Positions 30,759 through 40,371 are shown, counted from the first letter of the stretch. The stretch: DNA of 64,000 nucleotides from Candidatus Nanopelagicales bacterium (GCA_030834095.1 JAURGA010000003.1:1-64000), one strand, 5' to 3'. The notes: a model not told the origin generated them from the sequence alone. Made by a program: numbers and translations.

Positions 30759-31316
30759 TTAGACAGTGCCCTGCCCACTTAAGCGGTAATCCGCGCTCTT
30801 CCTGGTGTCTTCTTTCTCAAAATGCGCGTTCTGCGCCACGATAAATGCGGGCATGAATTCAGTGACAGATGGACCGTCCCGTTTAATGACCCGCTCTAAA
30901 CCTAGGTCTGGCAAGACTTCAATCCACAGCGAGAGCGAGACGAAGTCTCTTATGGCAATTTGGCCTGAACCTACGCCTTCTATAATTAAATATTTTGGTG
31001 CCGCGACATCCACCTGGGAGCCGAATTTACTTACCAGCCAATCAAAGGGAGTAAAGCGAATTCGATTCTCATTCATTAAGCAGGACAAAATTGTTTTCAA
31101 CTTGTCGGTCAACTTTAGATTCAGGGTTGAATCCCAGCCTTCATATAAATCATCCATATGAATCGTGTAGCAAGAATCCAGAACTGATGAAAGTTCTTTG
31201 GCCAAAGTCGTTTTTCCAGAACCTGCCGGACCATCAATTGTTATTACGACGGACTCACCACATTTAGAAGTGAGTCCAGGCAGCAAATCCTTAAGCTTTT
31301 GAAGTTGCTGATTCAC
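30759..31316 (-). CDS. P-loop (uridine-kinase-like) small-molecule kinase overlapping pnuT; candidate thiamine/vitamin kinase
   Basis: VVITIDGPAGSGKTTLAKELSS...YTIHMDDLYEGWDS...LIIEGVGSGQ; probable GTG start at 31316 inside the pnuT 3' end. Confidence 0.75.
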   Translation of the reverse strand: MNQQLQKLKDLLPGLTSKCGESVVITIDGPAGSGKTTLAKELSSVLDSCYTIHMDDLYEGWDSTLNLKLTDKLKTILSCLMNENRIRFTPFDWLVSKFGSQVDVAAPKYLIIEGVGSGQIAIRDFVSLSLWIEVLPDLGLERVIKRDGPSVTEFMPAFIVAQNAHFEKEDTRKSADYRLSGQGTV

Positions 31317-31881
31317 GACGCCATCGCTTCCAGCCAGCAATTGCAATCAAGATAAATATGAAGTAAAGAATTGCTGTTAAGTATTGCTCGCCCCGCCAAT
31401 ATTGGTAGGTGTAAACCACATTTACTACCACCCAAATCATCCAAGTTTCATAGCGTTGAAGCACCAGTAGGAGTTGCGCAATGCAACTTCCAACAAATCC
31501 GAAAGCATCAGTTAAAGATGCGGCTGCGCCAATGTTCTTAAGAATTGGATACAGCGAGAACCAGGCAACTAAAAATGCTGCGCCCCAAATTGCAGCATCG
31601 CGTTTGGTAAGCCGCTTTGGTTGCGCGCCCTTCGGTCCCCAACCGAACCAACCAGCGATTGCGCCAGCGATAAATATGAATTGGAGAAAACCACTAGCGT
31701 AGTAATTCCACTGGAAGAAAAGTGTTGCATAAAGCAGAGAACTTACGATCCAAAATGGCCAAGTTATTCGTGGGCCAAAAACTCCGAGCGATACTCCGAT
31801 GAGTGAAGTTATGAATGCAAGAAGCTCTAGAAGGGAGAGTTCATATCCCCAAGCAGTAAAAATTGTAACCATTAAATTCAT
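31291..31881 (-). CDS. pnuT: PnuC-family vitamin transporter, probable thiamine transporter (PnuT-like)
   Basis: PnuC-like membrane protein (ISLIGVSLGVF..., WMIWVVVNVVYTYQYWRGEQYLTAILYFIFILIAIAGWKRWRRE) directly downstream of a TPP riboswitch. Confidence 0.85.
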   Translation of the reverse strand: MNLMVTIFTAWGYELSLLELLAFITSLIGVSLGVFGPRITWPFWIVSSLLYATLFFQWNYYASGFLQFIFIAGAIAGWFGWGPKGAQPKRLTKRDAAIWGAAFLVAWFSLYPILKNIGAAASLTDAFGFVGSCIAQLLLVLQRYETWMIWVVVNVVYTYQYWRGEQYLTAILYFIFILIAIAGWKRWRRESATSKA

Positions 31882-31889
31882 CGATTAAC

Positions 31890-31972
31890 CCCTTTCCAAT
31901 TCGCATTACCGAACTGGTCCTACGGTCGATCTGAATTTCAGATCCTCTCAGCCAATTTCTCGGCTCCCGTTG
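31890..31972 (-). ncRNA. TPP (THI-box) riboswitch
   Basis: Minus strand reads ACGGGAGCCGAGAAATTGGCTGAGAGGATCTGAAATTCAGATCGACCGTAGGACCAGTTCGGTAATGCGAATTGGAAAGGGG; matches the THI-box core (GGAG..., CTGAGAGG, GACC.. ACC.GTTCGG.TAATGC....GGAAA). Confidence 0.88.
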
Positions 31973-31989
31973 ACACAAACGTTAGCAAA

Positions 31990-32889
31990 CTATCTGGCAG
32001 CTCGCGCTCTTAGAAACGCAGGGAGCGCGACCTTGATTCGGCGCCAGGTCGATGTTTTCGCACGGCGGTCAAAGATTTGGTAGTCATTTTTTTCAACTTC
32101 ATCAACGATGCCGCAATAAAGTTCGGAGGCGGCCTCGATGCAAGCTTGGGATTCAGGCGACAGCATTTTGATGCCAGGGGCTGCCTCTTTTTGAAGTCTT
32201 CGAACCCGGCCAATTTGTTCTTGCAGCGCAGATTTAATCTGCGGTGTGAGGACTCTGGCCTCCAACATTCCATGCGTTACGCCATGCGAAGTGAGTTCAT
32301 CAATTGGTAGATAAATTCTGCCGCGGTCTAAGTCTTCACTGACGTCCCGGATGAAATTTGCCAATTGAAAAGCGGTTCCAAGTTTCTCGGCAGCGACATA
32401 GGCATCCGGTGATGTAACGCCAAGAATCGGAACCATTTGAAGTCCGATTACTGAAGCCGATCCGTATACATATTCCATGAGGTCATCAAAACTTTGATAC
32501 TCGCTAATCGTTAAATCCATAGTCATGGATTTCATGAAGGCTTGAAAGTGGGCAATTGGAATATTGAATCGGTTAACTGTTTCTACAAGCGCCCGCCCGA
32601 TGTGATCGTGGCTTACCCCTTTTTCGATATCTGCCAAAACCTGGTTTCCCCAAGTTGAGAGCTCAACAGCCTTCTCATCATCGGTAAGTGTCGAATTCAA
32701 ATCATCAACAATTTCATCGGCATATCGCGCAAAACCATACAGTGCATGAACAAATGGACGCTTCGCCGGCGGCAGCAAAAGTGTTGCTAGATAATAAGTT
32801 TTTCCATGTAACGAGTTAAGGCGCTTGCATTCAGTAAAAGATGCCCGAAGTTGTGGGTCACTGATTCCGGCAGCGTCTAACTCATTCAT
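31990..32889 (-). CDS. crtB: phytoene/squalene synthase family (phytoene synthase)
   Basis: FVHALYGFARYADEIVDD, GTAFQLANFIRDVSEDLDRGRIYLP. Confidence 0.94.
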   Translation of the reverse strand: MNELDAAGISDPQLRASFTECKRLNSLHGKTYYLATLLLPPAKRPFVHALYGFARYADEIVDDLNSTLTDDEKAVELSTWGNQVLADIEKGVSHDHIGRALVETVNRFNIPIAHFQAFMKSMTMDLTISEYQSFDDLMEYVYGSASVIGLQMVPILGVTSPDAYVAAEKLGTAFQLANFIRDVSEDLDRGRIYLPIDELTSHGVTHGMLEARVLTPQIKSALQEQIGRVRRLQKEAAPGIKMLSPESQACIEAASELYCGIVDEVEKNDYQIFDRRAKTSTWRRIKVALPAFLRARAAR

Positions 32890-34374
32890 TTACTTAACAG
32901 GTCCAACAATTCTTTCTGCAGCAAGGCGACCTGAAATCAAAACCATTGGAACTCCAACTCCTGGTTGTGTGCCAGAACCTGCAAAGACAACGTTCTCAAA
33001 ACCCTTTGCAATATTGCGTGGTCTAAATGGTCCGGTTTGAAAGAAGGTATGTGCACTAGCGAATGGTGCGCCTTGCTCCATTCCTTGGTTCTGCCAATCT
33101 AGGGGAGTTGTCATATGTTCAACTTCAATTGAATCTGCAAAGCCGTCATAACCACGTTCCTCCATGGTGCGGAGCATCTGATCGCGATATTTAGGCCCAG
33201 TGACTTTCCAATCAATATCTGCAGATAAGTTTGGTGTCGGGAAGAGAACGTAATAAGAGTTCTTTCCAGCAGGCGCTAAATCTTTATCATCATGAGTTGG
33301 AACAGTTACCAGCAAACTTGGGTCGGTCATAAGGGTCTTCTTTTTGATAAGTTCATCGAACACGCCATCCCAAGACTTTCCGAAGTGAATATTGTGATGC
33401 GCCAATCTGTCATAACTCTTATTTGAACCAATCAGAAGCGTTACACAAGAAGGGGAGTAGTTAAGGCGTTTTACTGAAGGGGGCGTGCGTCCTAATAATT
33501 CACGCCAAGCGACTGGCAGATCTGGATTCAGAATCACCGCATCACATTCAATTCGATCACCATCTGCTGTGATTACGGCGCGGGCACGGCCACCAGAATG
33601 CTCGATAGAAGTAACTGTTTGGTTGTATTTAAATTCAACACCATGCTTTGCGGCGGCACCGGCAAGTGCGCGAGGCAGTGCATGCATTCCGCCCTTTGGA
33701 AAGAAGACGCCATTTACTGAATCCATATATGCAATCACTGCATAAATCGCCAGTGCTTGTTGCGGACTAACACCGGCATACATTGCTTGGAAAGAGTAAA
33801 CCTTCTGAGTTCTAGGGTCTTTCAAGAAATCATTAACTTTTGGCGCAAGCCTTCTAAAGCCACCCAAGGCAATCAATCTTGCAAGGTTAGGCGTCAAAAG
33901 ATTAAAGGGTGAATCAATGTTTCGATCGATGAAATCTTTCATCTCATATTTGTAAAGCTTGGTTACGAAATCTACATATCTGCCATATCCAGCGGCTTCA
34001 TCTGGGCCAATTACATTACGAATTTCTTCCTGCATGCGGCCGGTTTCAGCATGAACATCTAGCGTTGAACCATCGTGATAAAAAGCGCGATACAAAGGCT
34101 TTAGCGGAAGTAGCTCCATCCAATCTTCAAGTTTCTCACCGACACAGGAGAGAGCATCCTGAATCAGATCAGGCATAGTTAAAACAGTTGGGCCGGTATC
34201 GAATGAATATCCATCTTTATTCAGCAAACCATTTCGACCGCCCGGAACACCTTCACGTTCGATGACTGTAACTTTTCGACCAGCACCTGCTAATCGAAGT
34301 GCAGCACTAAGTCCACCTAAGCCAGCACCAACAATTACAACATGGTCTGTAGGTCCTTTTACACGAGCCGTCAT
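32890..34374 (-). CDS. crtI: phytoene desaturase
   Basis: HVVIVGAGLGGLSAALRLAGAGRKVTVIEREGVPGGRNGLL...FAGSGTQPGVGVPMVLISGRLAAERI. Confidence 0.94.
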   Translation of the reverse strand: MTARVKGPTDHVVIVGAGLGGLSAALRLAGAGRKVTVIEREGVPGGRNGLLNKDGYSFDTGPTVLTMPDLIQDALSCVGEKLEDWMELLPLKPLYRAFYHDGSTLDVHAETGRMQEEIRNVIGPDEAAGYGRYVDFVTKLYKYEMKDFIDRNIDSPFNLLTPNLARLIALGGFRRLAPKVNDFLKDPRTQKVYSFQAMYAGVSPQQALAIYAVIAYMDSVNGVFFPKGGMHALPRALAGAAAKHGVEFKYNQTVTSIEHSGGRARAVITADGDRIECDAVILNPDLPVAWRELLGRTPPSVKRLNYSPSCVTLLIGSNKSYDRLAHHNIHFGKSWDGVFDELIKKKTLMTDPSLLVTVPTHDDKDLAPAGKNSYYVLFPTPNLSADIDWKVTGPKYRDQMLRTMEERGYDGFADSIEVEHMTTPLDWQNQGMEQGAPFASAHTFFQTGPFRPRNIAKGFENVVFAGSGTQPGVGVPMVLISGRLAAERIVGPVK

Positions 34375-34388
34375 TTAATATCCGATTC

Positions 34389-35495
34389 CTAAAGTTTTCG
34401 TTGGGTAACAATGGTCAATAGCTGCGTCAATGCACTTAATGCCAGTGGGTCAATTTCACCATGTTCGAGCGCGGATTGCGCGTTGGAAGTCAGCTTTGAG
34501 ATTAGCTCTTCGACTTCTGAAAGCGCACTAGTCGCAATGAAGATTTCACGCACCTTACTTACCTGAGATATACCTAAATTCTGATTGCCTAGGGCCGAAC
34601 TTATCTCGGACTTCTGGCTTGAATCTGCCAGCTCCATAACCTTTGCCAACAAAACTGTTCGCTTGCCCTCACGCAAATCATCGCCCGCAGGTTTGCCGGT
34701 CTCCTGCGGATCGCCAAAGATTCCCAGAATGTCATCTCGAAGTTGAAACGCTTCACCTAGAGGAAGTCCGTAGTTTGAATAAGTATCAAACAATTCAGGT
34801 TTTCCATTTCCAAGTGCTGCGCCGAAATGTAGTGGTCGTTCAATTGTGTATTTTCCAGATTTGTAGCGTGCAACTTTAAGCGAACGCTCTACTGATTCTG
34901 AAGCTAGCGCTTGTTCGTAAACATCTAAGTATTGTCCAGCCATTAATTCAACGCGCATCTCGTCATACATTGGAAGTGATCGGATTAACGTTTCACCATC
35001 AATTCCAGATTGGTGCAACATTTTTGCAGACCAGACAAGTGCTAAATCTCCGAGCAAAATAGCTGCCGAAATTCCAAATTGTTCGCTAGAGCCGCTTAAC
35101 TTCTGATCTTTGTGTAAAGCTTCAAATGCTTTGTGGATTGCTGGCGCACCTCGTCTAGTGTCAGATGCATCCATAACATCATCGTGCATTAATGCGCAGA
35201 CATGGATTAATTCGAGCGATGCACATGCACGCAGAACTTCAACGCTAGGTTTTGAACCAGTTCCAAGAAATCCGATATATGCAAAGAGTGGGCGAAGCCG
35301 CTTTCCGCTATCCAAAAGAAAGCGCTCCATAGCCGAAGCCACCGGAGCTAACTCGGAGGCGATTTCATTTAAGTATTTATTCTCAGTCGCTACGAAGTTA
35401 AGTAATTCTTGATTTATAGAATTACGAATCTCTTTAAGGTCAGCGGAAGCAGAAAAACTCACGGCGTAAGGGTAACCTGACCCGCTATGGAACAC
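34389..35495 (-). CDS. crtE: polyprenyl (geranylgeranyl) diphosphate synthase
   Basis: LIHVCALMHDDVMDASDTRRGAPAIH and QLRDDILGIFGDPQETGKPAGDDLREGKRT (two Asp-rich motifs); true start probably the GTG near 35462. Confidence 0.93.
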   Translation of the reverse strand: MFHSGSGYPYAVSFSASADLKEIRNSINQELLNFVATENKYLNEIASELAPVASAMERFLLDSGKRLRPLFAYIGFLGTGSKPSVEVLRACASLELIHVCALMHDDVMDASDTRRGAPAIHKAFEALHKDQKLSGSSEQFGISAAILLGDLALVWSAKMLHQSGIDGETLIRSLPMYDEMRVELMAGQYLDVYEQALASESVERSLKVARYKSGKYTIERPLHFGAALGNGKPELFDTYSNYGLPLGEAFQLRDDILGIFGDPQETGKPAGDDLREGKRTVLLAKVMELADSSQKSEISSALGNQNLGISQVSKVREIFIATSALSEVEELISKLTSNAQSALEHGEIDPLALSALTQLLTIVTQRKL

Positions 35496-36344
35496 ATGAC
35501 AGTCTCAGTGGAATTTTTTCCACCTAAGGACGACGCTGGCGAAGCGCGACTCTGGGAGGCTAGTTCTGCGCTCGAAACCATCGCACCTGATTTTATTTCA
35601 GTGACATATGGTGCTGGCGGAAGCACCCGCGATCGAACAGTTGCGATTACGAAAGAGATTACCAAGCGGACTGGGCGCGGAACCGTTGCGCATTTAACCT
35701 GTGTGGGTTCTACTAAAGAAGAGTTAATCGAAATACTAAATCAATACAAAGGTGCAGGAATTAAAAGTATCCTGGCACTTCGCGGTGATCCAGTTGGCGG
35801 ACCTGCTGCTAATTGGGTTACAACCGATGGTGGCTTTGATCATGCCGATCAATTAGTCGAACTCGCAATAAGCCAAGGTGGATTTGATGTTGGTGTTGCA
35901 GCATTTCCGGATGGTCATCCGGCAAGCAGTGGTAATTCGGAGAAAGATATCGATGTCCTGATTCGCAAAGAACAATTGGGTGCAACATTTGCAACAACAC
36001 AGTTCTTCTTCGAGAGTTCAAAGTGGGAGTCCTTAGTTTCAAAGCTAGAAGCGCGTGGTTCAAAGCTTCCAGTAATTGCTGGTATCTTGCCAATTACAAA
36101 TGTTAAGCAGTTGCATCGCATGGCTGAACTTGGTGGCACACCAATCCCTGAGAAAATATCTAAGTTGTTTAATGGGATTTCAGAGGACCCAGATGCGGTT
36201 AGAAAAGCTGGTGCAGATTTAGCCACAAAACTCTGCCAAGAATTAATTACACTTAAAGTCCCTGGTTTACACTTCTATACTATGAATACAGCTGTAGCCA
36301 CGTTGGAGATTTGTGGAAACCTGGGATTGAATAACCGTGGATAA
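35487..36344 (+). CDS. metF: methylenetetrahydrofolate reductase
   Basis: TVSVEFFPPKDDAGEARLW...DFISVTYGAGGSTRDRTV...LRGDPVGG...FATTQFFFE. Confidence 0.94.
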   Translation: MEHMTVSVEFFPPKDDAGEARLWEASSALETIAPDFISVTYGAGGSTRDRTVAITKEITKRTGRGTVAHLTCVGSTKEELIEILNQYKGAGIKSILALRGDPVGGPAANWVTTDGGFDHADQLVELAISQGGFDVGVAAFPDGHPASSGNSEKDIDVLIRKEQLGATFATTQFFFESSKWESLVSKLEARGSKLPVIAGILPITNVKQLHRMAELGGTPIPEKISKLFNGISEDPDAVRKAGADLATKLCQELITLKVPGLHFYTMNTAVATLEICGNLGLNNRG

Positions 36345-36957
36345 GAACGAATTTTTCACTACCTGGTCCAATTTGCATGGCGGTGCAAAGATTGAAGGCA
36401 TTGTTAAAACTTGGTTACAGATTTCTTATGCCAGTGCAAAATTTCTTTCAAAATTGCGAGTCACTCCAAACCTTCTAACTTTTGCTGGATTGTTTTTTGC
36501 AATCGCGCTCTGGCAATTTGCCAACAGCTGGGTGGCCGCGCTGTTTTTGGTTCTCTCACTATTCTTCGACGGAATTGATGGTTCGCTTGCAATCTTGCAG
36601 AAGAAAACTTCCAAGTTTGGCGCATTCACTGATTCATTTGTAGATCGAATCTCTGAAGTCTTCTGGGCACTTGCTCTCTATGAATTAGGTGCACCTGCAG
36701 CTTTGGTATTTGTTGCGCTACTTGCAACCTACGTTCAGGAATATATTCGTGCTCGGTCTGGCGGACTTGGCCACAACGAAGTCGGAATCGTAACTATCTG
36801 CGAGCGTCCGGTTCGGGCAAGCTTGATCTTCATTGCGATTGTTGCCAATTTGGTTGGGCTTGATCTTGTTACAGCAATTGCAATTATCTGGGTTGCAATG
36901 CAGAACTTCGCCTTACTTCAATTGATTTTCACGAGCTATAAAACACTTAAGAACTAA
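36337..36957 (+). CDS. CDP-alcohol phosphatidyltransferase family protein
   Basis: LFFDGIDGSLAILQKKTSKFGAFTDSFVDRISE is a CDP-OH-P transferase signature (D-G-x2-A/S-L...G...D...D variant). Confidence 0.88.
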   Translation: MDKNEFFTTWSNLHGGAKIEGIVKTWLQISYASAKFLSKLRVTPNLLTFAGLFFAIALWQFANSWVAALFLVLSLFFDGIDGSLAILQKKTSKFGAFTDSFVDRISEVFWALALYELGAPAALVFVALLATYVQEYIRARSGGLGHNEVGIVTICERPVRASLIFIAIVANLVGLDLVTAIAIIWVAMQNFALLQLIFTSYKTLKN

Positions 36958-38037
36958 TTATCGTCGGATTGTTTCAGATGGCAATTCACCAAAACGTTCA
37001 TGATACATCTTTGCAAATCGGCCCATATGCGTGAAGCCCCAAGAAAATGCAATGTCAGAGATTGAAGAGTTTAAGCTGCGGTTTGAGATAAGTTCTTCAT
37101 GAACTCTGGTAAGACGCACGTTTCTAAGATAATCGGTGGGGCTCATACCTACATATTTCTTAAATCCATCCTGTAATGACCTAATACTTACTCCTGCAAT
37201 TCGTGCCATATCAGTAACTGTTAGTGGTTCTTCCGGACTGGCTTCACATGCTTGAATTGCTAAACGGACAGATCTTGGTGCTGCTGGTTCAACGCTTGTT
37301 CCGATTGATTCGCTGTAGTTATGGCGCTGGGAAAGTAGAAGTCCACTAATTATCAAATCTTGGAATTGGTTTCGAACGCCACTGTGCATGGTCAATCCGC
37401 CACGATCTACATCTGCAACAAGCGTGTCAACCAACGTGCGCCAACTTCTTGCTTCAGGGGTTGTTAAATCCATTCCAAGATCAAAGCGCACCGGAAGGTG
37501 TAACTCTCGGCCGATTAAGTCTTCGAGTCGTTCTTCAAGAGTGCTGCGATTAATGTAAACCAGTAGCTGTGGGTTTCCTTCGTGCCAGATCATGTCTAAC
37601 TTCTCAAGAGGATTTGGGATAGATGCCATATTTACATCAGAGAGAATTTTCTCTTTCCCGCATGTGATTTCTGCGCTTCCAGCCAAGGGCATTTGAATTA
37701 AATAGAAAGAATTCAATTCTCCGGGAGTGATATGTACTTCAGCGCCGTAATCCAAATAATTTAAAGTTACATCGCCCAGAGTTACCCGATTATGAACGGT
37801 GTTAAGTTTCTCACCTTTATTAGTAGTCGTAAGTCCATGGGGACAGAAAACTCGGGCTACTTCACTTCGTGCCTCATCCAAGTGAGAAGTGCGAAATAGA
37901 TTATGTTCGCGGAGCAGTTCGGCGAGTGGAGCCATGAGTGAATGGTTCACTTTGTAATGGCAGCCTGTCAATGGTTTTATTGGGTTAATGGTCTTGTTAT
38001 TTGCGTTCTTTGGATAGTCCATGCGTGGGTGGGACAT
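36958..38037 (-). CDS. AraC-family transcriptional regulator
   Basis: C-terminal double HTH: PLTVTDMARIAGVSIRSLQDGFKKYVGMSPTDYLRNVRLTRVHEEL...SISDIAFSWGFTHMGRFAKMYHERFGELPS. Confidence 0.93.
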   Translation of the reverse strand: MSHPRMDYPKNANNKTINPIKPLTGCHYKVNHSLMAPLAELLREHNLFRTSHLDEARSEVARVFCPHGLTTTNKGEKLNTVHNRVTLGDVTLNYLDYGAEVHITPGELNSFYLIQMPLAGSAEITCGKEKILSDVNMASIPNPLEKLDMIWHEGNPQLLVYINRSTLEERLEDLIGRELHLPVRFDLGMDLTTPEARSWRTLVDTLVADVDRGGLTMHSGVRNQFQDLIISGLLLSQRHNYSESIGTSVEPAAPRSVRLAIQACEASPEEPLTVTDMARIAGVSIRSLQDGFKKYVGMSPTDYLRNVRLTRVHEELISNRSLNSSISDIAFSWGFTHMGRFAKMYHERFGELPSETIRR

Positions 38038-38104
38038 CTTTGAGGGTCAGCCCTACCTAGCCTATTCCTCATTACTTTAACCTCGCAGTTCTAAAGGGAG
38101 ATAC

Positions 38105-38893
38105 ATGAGTTCAGATTCACTAAAGGGCAAAGTTGCAATCGTTACTGGCGGTGGGACTCTGTTTGGTGCTGCAGTAGCAAAGACGCTTATCAATGATGGC
38201 GCCAAAGTTATGATCGTTGAAATCAATGCCGAAAGTGGATCAGCGGCGGCTAAATCTTGTGGCGCTAATTTTTTTCATGGGGATGTAACTGATGATTCTT
38301 CAATTTCGAAGTTGGTTGAATCGGTAATCTCTACCTGGGGCCGGGTAGATGTTCTAGTAAATCTTGCTTGTTCATATGACGATTCGGGCGCTGATAGCAC
38401 TCGTGCCCAATGGACAAATACTTTGAATGTAAATATTTCAAGTGCAGCAATGCTGGCAGCTGCAGTTCAGCCTCACATGGCAAAGCAAGGTGGTGGCTCA
38501 ATCATTAATCTAACAAGTATTTCTTCGAGCGTTGCTCAGACCGGTCGTTGGATTTATCCAGTATCTAAAGCTGCGCTTGTTCAACTCACTCGCAATATGG
38601 CGATGGATTATGCCGGCGATAAAATTCGCGTGAATTCAGTTTCACCAGGATGGACCTGGTCCGCAATTATGGATATGTTGTCAAAAGGTGATCGCAAGAA
38701 GACTGACCGAGTTGCCGCACCATTCCACTTGACCGGAAGAGTTGGCGATCCAGAAGAAGTTGCAAATGTGATTTCCTTCTTGGCTAGCGATAAAGCTTCA
38801 GTGGTTACTGGCGCAGATTGGGCCGCAGATGGTGGCTATTCTGCAATGGGACCGGAGCAAGCTGTGCCCGCGATCCCATTACTAGAAGCGTAA
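38105..38893 (+). CDS. SDR-family oxidoreductase
   Basis: KVAIVTGGGTLFGAAVAKTL, Ser-YxxxK site IYPVSKAALVQLTRNMAMDYA. Confidence 0.92.
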   Translation: MSSDSLKGKVAIVTGGGTLFGAAVAKTLINDGAKVMIVEINAESGSAAAKSCGANFFHGDVTDDSSISKLVESVISTWGRVDVLVNLACSYDDSGADSTRAQWTNTLNVNISSAAMLAAAVQPHMAKQGGGSIINLTSISSSVAQTGRWIYPVSKAALVQLTRNMAMDYAGDKIRVNSVSPGWTWSAIMDMLSKGDRKKTDRVAAPFHLTGRVGDPEEVANVISFLASDKASVVTGADWAADGGYSAMGPEQAVPAIPLLEA

Positions 38894-38904
38894 TTTAATT
38901 GGTA

Positions 38905-40371
38905 TTAAACCTTCGCTAATTGCTTGCGAAGCTTTGGACCGATTTTTGCATAGCTCTTTGGGTTGATTGGCAACAACCATTGATTAAATCGAACTGGTGC
39001 TGGAATCTGAAGATCCAAATCAACAAGTAATTCATCGATGTTGTGCACAGAGAACGGAATAATGTTTGTTCCGCGGGCATGCTTATTCTCGGTGCGCTTC
39101 TCCATCCAGGCAAGTCGCTTATCAATATGAGACAACATTTCACTTCGTGAAGGCAACTTAATTGCACCTTCGATATTTGCTGCAATCCAGATTGCGCCGA
39201 TTTCAGCGTTTAATTGGGAGAAGAATGAAGAGTTATATCCATTGAATGCCAAGTTCTTAACATCCAAAGGAATTAACTGACGATAAAGACGGAAGTTGCC
39301 GCGCTCGTCATTGATTGACTTCATAACCGAATCATCAAGGAAGGGAACACGTTGGTGGAAACCAGTTCCGCAGATTACGTAATCCGCATCCAAGGTCTTG
39401 CCGTTTGAAAGAGTTACCTTTCCGGCTGCCATACTAACAATTTCAGTGTCACGTTCTACGAATAGTTTTCCATTCTTAATATTCTTAAAGAAACCATCAG
39501 TAGCAAGTGAAACTGTGCTTCGAACAATTGTGTCGAGTCCAGTTTTTGGATGCAACCCAAGCTTTTCCAACTTAAATTGCTTCTCGATAACGCCCTGAAC
39601 ACTTCCGAGCATTCCGGCGCTAACTTTTTTACCTTTTCCGTGCAAGAAAGCTTCAGCACCCTTCAATTCAATGTAAGGAAATAGCGCTTCGCCCATGCGG
39701 GTTAGAAGAAGCATCTTGTAGTTAAGAACGTTGTTAAGTCGCTTTGGAACCTTCCAGATCAAGTGGCGCGCAACAATAGTTGTCTTCTTTGATGTTCCAA
39801 CGGTTGCATTTGCTGCGTCGCAAGAGGACTTGCCATAACCAACTACGACAACGTTCTTTCCGCGAACATCTTCTAGTCGATGGAAATCAACTGTATGCAG
39901 AATCTTTCCGCCCCCAGCTTTAAATGCATCCGCACCTTTCCATTCTGGGATGAATGGATCGCTGAAAATTCCATTAGCAACAATGAAATAGTCGAAGTCT
40001 TGGGAAGACTTCTTGCCATTAGAAATCGTTTCAACTGTCCATGAATCATTTGCATTCTGTCGCGCACTTGTCACTTCGGTGTTGAAAGAAATCTTATTAA
40101 AGACGCTAAATTTTTTGGCATAACCCTCTATATATTGCTGGACTTGTTCGCCACTTGGCCACTCTGGCGTGCCTTTTGGATATCGATAATCGCTCAACGC
40201 ATATGTGCTACGAACGTTCTGAGTTCCAAGACCTGGGTATCTGCGTGAAGCAGACCAAACACCACCAACATCAGATTCTTTTTCAAAGATATGAACATCA
40301 TGACCGAATTCAGCTAGAACTTTTGCAGACGAGATTCCGGCAAATCCAGCTCCCACAATTCCAATTTTCAT
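38905..40371 (-). CDS. flavin-containing monooxygenase-like FAD/NAD(P)-binding protein
   Basis: KIGIVGAGFAGISSAKVLAEFGHDVHIFEKESDVGGVW...GGGKILHTVDFHRLEDVRGKNVVVVGYGKSSCDAA...VICGTGFHQRVPFL. Confidence 0.88.
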   Translation of the reverse strand: MKIGIVGAGFAGISSAKVLAEFGHDVHIFEKESDVGGVWSASRRYPGLGTQNVRSTYALSDYRYPKGTPEWPSGEQVQQYIEGYAKKFSVFNKISFNTEVTSARQNANDSWTVETISNGKKSSQDFDYFIVANGIFSDPFIPEWKGADAFKAGGGKILHTVDFHRLEDVRGKNVVVVGYGKSSCDAANATVGTSKKTTIVARHLIWKVPKRLNNVLNYKMLLLTRMGEALFPYIELKGAEAFLHGKGKKVSAGMLGSVQGVIEKQFKLEKLGLHPKTGLDTIVRSTVSLATDGFFKNIKNGKLFVERDTEIVSMAAGKVTLSNGKTLDADYVICGTGFHQRVPFLDDSVMKSINDERGNFRLYRQLIPLDVKNLAFNGYNSSFFSQLNAEIGAIWIAANIEGAIKLPSRSEMLSHIDKRLAWMEKRTENKHARGTNIIPFSVHNIDELLVDLDLQIPAPVRFNQWLLPINPKSYAKIGPKLRKQLAKV

